Shown in pieces: positions 61,139-64,000 of a DNA stretch of 64,000 nt. Under the pieces are notes generated by a model. The model was not told the origin of the DNA. It searched no databases and saw only the letters and a program-made list of their open reading frames with translations. Position 1 is the stretch's first letter. The number at the start of each line of letters is the position of its first letter. The translations under genes and the position numbers were made by a program. The DNA comes from Kineococcus aurantiacus (GTDB lineage Bacteria > Actinomycetota > Actinomycetes > Actinomycetales > Kineococcaceae), in the NCBI RefSeq assembly GCF_013409345.1, contig NZ_JACCBB010000001.1, positions 1-64,000 on the forward strand. Reading direction: 5' to 3'.

Positions 61139-63958
61139 TCAACGGCCGGGCGCCGCGGGGTCCGCGCCCTCCAGGAGCGCGCGCAGCTGGTGCCGGTTGG
61201 CCACACCGAGCTTGGGGAAGACGCGGTACAGGTGGCTGCCGACGGTTCGGTGCGACAGGTACACCCGGTCGGCGATCTCCTTGTTCGTCAGCCCCTGCGC
61301 GGCCAGCCGGGCGATCTGCAGCTCCTGCACGGTCAGCGTCGCCGTCGGCGGCGTCGCCGGACGCTCGGGCGTGGCCAGCGGGGTGGGGACGCTGCCCGCC
61401 GCGCGCAGCTCGGCGGTGGCGCGCCGGGTCAGGGACCCGGCGCCGGCCGTCTCGAAGGCGCGCAGCGCGGTGGTCAGCTCCTCGCGCGCCTCCCGCACCC
61501 GCCGCGCACGGCGCAGCCACTGCCCGTGCAGCAGCCGGGTGCGGGCCTGCTCCAGGGGGGCGCCGGCGTCGGCCCCCGCGGCGAGCGCGGCCCGGTAGTG
61601 CTCCTCCGCCTCGCGCCCCTCGGCCAGCAGGGCCCGGCTGCGGTGGACCAGCGCCTGCAGGTGCGCCGAGCCGAGGACGTCGGCCGCCCGCCCGACGCGG
61701 GCGAGGGTCGCGTGGACGGCCTGCGGGCGGCCGCAACGCACCGCCGCCTCGGTCAGGTCCGCGATGGCCCACTGCTCGAAGACGGGGTGCCGGGAGGTGC
61801 CGCGCAGCGCGGTGAGGGCCTCGGCGTCGCGGCGCTGCTCCAGCGCCAGCAGACCCGAGGCCCAGGCCAGGCCGGCGGGTGCGCGCTCGATGCCCGCGCG
61901 CTCCAGCAGAGCGCGGCTGCGCCGGAGCACGGCGACCGCCTCCGGGGTGCGGCCGGTCCACAGGTGCACCTGGGCGGTACTGGCCCCGGCCAGCGCCGCG
62001 ACGAGCGGCAGACCGAGGTCGAGGGCCGTGCGCCGGGCCTGCTCGGCGTGCACGAGCGCCTCGGGCAGCTGCCCGGCGATCACCTCCAGGAGGGCCACGC
62101 CGCTGAGCGCGTGGACGACGTCGCCGGGTGAGCCCAGGCGCTGCAGCTCCTCGGCCGCCAGGGTGCGGGCGCGGCGCGCCGTCGTCAGGTCCTGCAGCAG
62201 TTCGGCCGCCTGGGCGAGGGGCAGCAGCGAGTCGCCCGGGGCGCTGGAGAGCATCGCCGGGAGGGCCTGACGGACGAGCGCCGCGTGCGCCAGCGGGTCG
62301 AGCACGGCCAACCCGAGCTGCTGCGCGGCGTCCGGACGGCCGAGGTCGACCGCGGCCAGCTCGTCGTGGACGGTGCGCCGCAGCTCCCCCTCGTCGCGGG
62401 TGTCGGAGTTGACGTGGTTGCTGGCTCCGAACGCCGCGGCGACGAGGACGGCCACGCGCTCCTCGGGGTGGTCGGCACCGCTCGCACCGGCCAGCGCCCG
62501 GGCGTAGGCCAGCTGCTCGCGCGTGCTGTCGTGCTCCCGGCCCAGCGAGGTGCTGGTCAACCCCCGCGACTGCGCCCACGCGAAGCGGTGCCGCGGCGAC
62601 ATCGGCAGCGCCGCGGCCTCGGCGAGGACCTGCTCGGCCTGGGTCAGGTCGCCGGCCTGGCGGGCCAGTTCCGCCGCCTGCACGAGGCGCCGCACCCGTG
62701 CGTCGTCCTGCAGGGACAGCTCCGCGGCGCGGTGCAGCGCGGTGGCCGCCTCCGCCCGCGCCCCGCGCCCGGCCGCCCGCACGGCCGCGGCCTCCAGCTC
62801 GGCGGCCACGGACTCGTCCGGCTCCGCGGTGGCCGCCGCCCGGTGCCAGGCGGCGCGGTCGCCGTCGGCGGTGGCCGCGGCCAGGGCCCGGTGCGCCTCG
62901 GTGCGCTCGGCGGGGGACGCCGCGCCGTAGACGGCCGAGCGCAGCAGCGGGTGGCGCATCTGCAGCCGGTCGCGGACGACGCCGACGAGGTCGGCCCGTT
63001 CCAGCGGGATCAGGTCCGGGGCGTGCACCCCCAGCCGCCGGCCGGCGGCCAGCAGCTCGGACAGGCGCGCGCCCTCACCGGCCGCGGCCAGCAGCAGCAG
63101 GGTCCGGCTGGCCGCCGGCAGGTCGCCCACCTCCACCAGGAACGCCGCCTCCAGGCGGCCGGTGGTGGGCAGCGGCGCGGTGGCGGGCACGTGCTGGTCC
63201 GCGCCGCGACTGCGCAGGGCGGCGCTCAGCTCGCGCAGGGCCAGGGGGTTGCCCCCCGCCTCCTGCAGGACGCGGCGGCGCGCGCCCGCCGGCAGGACCG
63301 CCGGCGCCGGGGCGCCGGGGGCGTGGCCGGCGGACGCCTCCACGGCGTCCAGCAGTTCCTCGGAGTGCTGCGCGGACAGCGGTCGCAGCAGCACCCGCGC
63401 CGTGGCCGCGGATTCCAGGACCTCGCTGCCGCACTCCAGTGAGCAGGCCTCGGGCCGGCTGGTGCGGGCGGTGGCCACCAGCAGGACCTTCGCGCCGCCC
63501 AGGCGGCGGGCGACGAAACCGACGACCTCGGCGCTGGAGTCGTCCAGCCACGGGGCGTCCTCGACGACGACCAGCGACGGCCGGGTCGTCGCGGCCTCCT
63601 CCAGCAGGCCCAGCACCGCCAGGCAGATGAGCAGCCGGTCCGGTGCCGGTCCCGCCTGCAGGCCGAGCGCGGTCAGCAGCGCCGCCCGCTGGCGCGGGGG
63701 CAGCGAGGGGACCCGCTCCAGGACCGGCTGCAGCAGCTCGTGCAGGGCAGCGAAACCGCCCAGGGCGCCGCGCTGGAAACCGGTGCAGCGCAACACCTGG
63801 AAACCCGCGTCCACGGCCACGTCGGTGAGGGCGGCCACCAGGGTGGTCTTGCCGATGCCCGCCTCGCCCTCGACGACGACGACCTCACCGGCGCCGGTCG
63901 TCGCGACCGAGTCGAGCAGCTCACGCAGTCGAGCCAGTTCCTCCGTGCGCCCGATCAC
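61139..63958 (-). CDS. LuxR-family LAL-type regulator (ATPase plus HTH)
   Basis: A 939-residue LAL regulator. The N-terminal AAA-like ATPase has Walker A GEAGIGKTT (31-39) and Walker B LVVVEDAPWLDDSS. The long middle part is rich in TPR-like helical pairs, and the C-terminal LuxR helix-turn-helix (about 870-932) reads LTVQELQIARLAAQGLTNKE and SHRTVGSHLYRVFPKLGV. Related proteins (MalT, pathway-specific activators) act as ligand- and ATP-dependent activators. It is convergent to the ABC genes with about 29 bases between stops. Its start is just inside the right edge. Confidence 0.93.
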   Translation of the reverse strand: MIGRTEELARLRELLDSVATTGAGEVVVVEGEAGIGKTTLVAALTDVAVDAGFQVLRCTGFQRGALGGFAALHELLQPVLERVPSLPPRQRAALLTALGLQAGPAPDRLLICLAVLGLLEEAATTRPSLVVVEDAPWLDDSSAEVVGFVARRLGGAKVLLVATARTSRPEACSLECGSEVLESAATARVLLRPLSAQHSEELLDAVEASAGHAPGAPAPAVLPAGARRRVLQEAGGNPLALRELSAALRSRGADQHVPATAPLPTTGRLEAAFLVEVGDLPAASRTLLLLAAAGEGARLSELLAAGRRLGVHAPDLIPLERADLVGVVRDRLQMRHPLLRSAVYGAASPAERTEAHRALAAATADGDRAAWHRAAATAEPDESVAAELEAAAVRAAGRGARAEAATALHRAAELSLQDDARVRRLVQAAELARQAGDLTQAEQVLAEAAALPMSPRHRFAWAQSRGLTSTSLGREHDSTREQLAYARALAGASGADHPEERVAVLVAAAFGASNHVNSDTRDEGELRRTVHDELAAVDLGRPDAAQQLGLAVLDPLAHAALVRQALPAMLSSAPGDSLLPLAQAAELLQDLTTARRARTLAAEELQRLGSPGDVVHALSGVALLEVIAGQLPEALVHAEQARRTALDLGLPLVAALAGASTAQVHLWTGRTPEAVAVLRRSRALLERAGIERAPAGLAWASGLLALEQRRDAEALTALRGTSRHPVFEQWAIADLTEAAVRCGRPQAVHATLARVGRAADVLGSAHLQALVHRSRALLAEGREAEEHYRAALAAGADAGAPLEQARTRLLHGQWLRRARRVREAREELTTALRAFETAGAGSLTRRATAELRAAGSVPTPLATPERPATPPTATLTVQELQIARLAAQGLTNKEIADRVYLSHRTVGSHLYRVFPKLGVANRHQLRALLEGADPAAPGR

Positions 63959-64000
63959 TGCCCACCCTCGCCCCTGCGCCCGTGCGTGGACGTCACGCCG

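Noticed and set aside
59213-62131. Open plus-strand frame of about 970 codons over the ABC and LuxR genes
   Set aside because: It crosses two real genes on opposite strands, is Arg/Pro/Trp-rich, and has no domain signal.

Overview
The window is very GC-rich, with frequent GTG starts, many 4-base start/stop overlaps and AGGAG-type ribosome binding sites. Its gene content (Asp23/Gls24 envelope-stress genes with DUF6286, DUF2273 and AmaP-type partners, DUF2382 and PRC-barrel proteins, LGFP repeats, an F420-type reductase) points to a high-GC actinobacterium. A member of the Kineosporiaceae such as Kineococcus is my best guess; this rests on gene content and not on any rRNA or marker gene. No tRNA, rRNA, CRISPR array, prophage or replication origin was seen.

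Layout. 1-5.6 kb: redox genes (two MDR-type oxidoreductases facing outward around a helix-turn-helix regulator, an NmrA-like protein, an FAD oxidase-like protein, a Ddn-type protein). 5.6-9.7 kb: a sparse accessory stretch with about 1.3 kb of apparently decayed DNA, a secreted LGFP-repeat protein, an IS3-family transposase remnant and a damaged SRPBCC gene. 10-14.2 kb: nucleoside hydrolase, tyrosine phosphatase, Nudix hydrolase and a drug-efflux-type MFS permease. 14.4-23.8 kb: two alpha/beta hydrolases, then malic enzyme, fumarase and pyruvate:quinone oxidase (together a possible fumarate-to-acetate route), followed by one truncated and two complete AraC regulators. 24-28.4 kb: small genes including a pair of short CxxC proteins, a MerB-like protein, an SDR and a TetR regulator with likely operators. 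28.7-36.4 kb: PLP decarboxylase, rhodanese, SDR/HxlR pair, DUF3237, a truncated NmrA and two MDR genes. 36.5-39 kb: an area of gene decay (a CGNR gene with an amber codon, an intact CGNR paralogue, and a membrane protein split by TGA). 39.2-49 kb: membrane protein, two-component system, secreted M6 protease, enoyl reductase-like protein, TetR/MBL pair with shared operators, small membrane protein, TetR. 49.5-56.5 kb: a single-direction run of about 12 envelope-stress genes ending in an aquaporin. 56.8-64 kb: F420-type reductase, a second copy of the HSL-type hydrolase, an ABC exporter pair and a large LuxR/LAL regulator.

How it fits together. Much of the window looks like a patchwork of small redox/stress cassettes, each with its own regulator (MmyB-type, AraC, TetR, HxlR, LuxR). 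Several paralogue pairs (HSL hydrolases, CGNR proteins, CxxC proteins, AraC regulators, outward-facing oxidoreductases) show recent local duplication, and in several pairs one copy is decaying. The best-organised module is the envelope-stress run at 49.5-56.5 kb. Strong hairpins separate most convergent genes, and six genes have a TANNNT element ending 6-7 bases before the start codon, which suggests leaderless transcripts.
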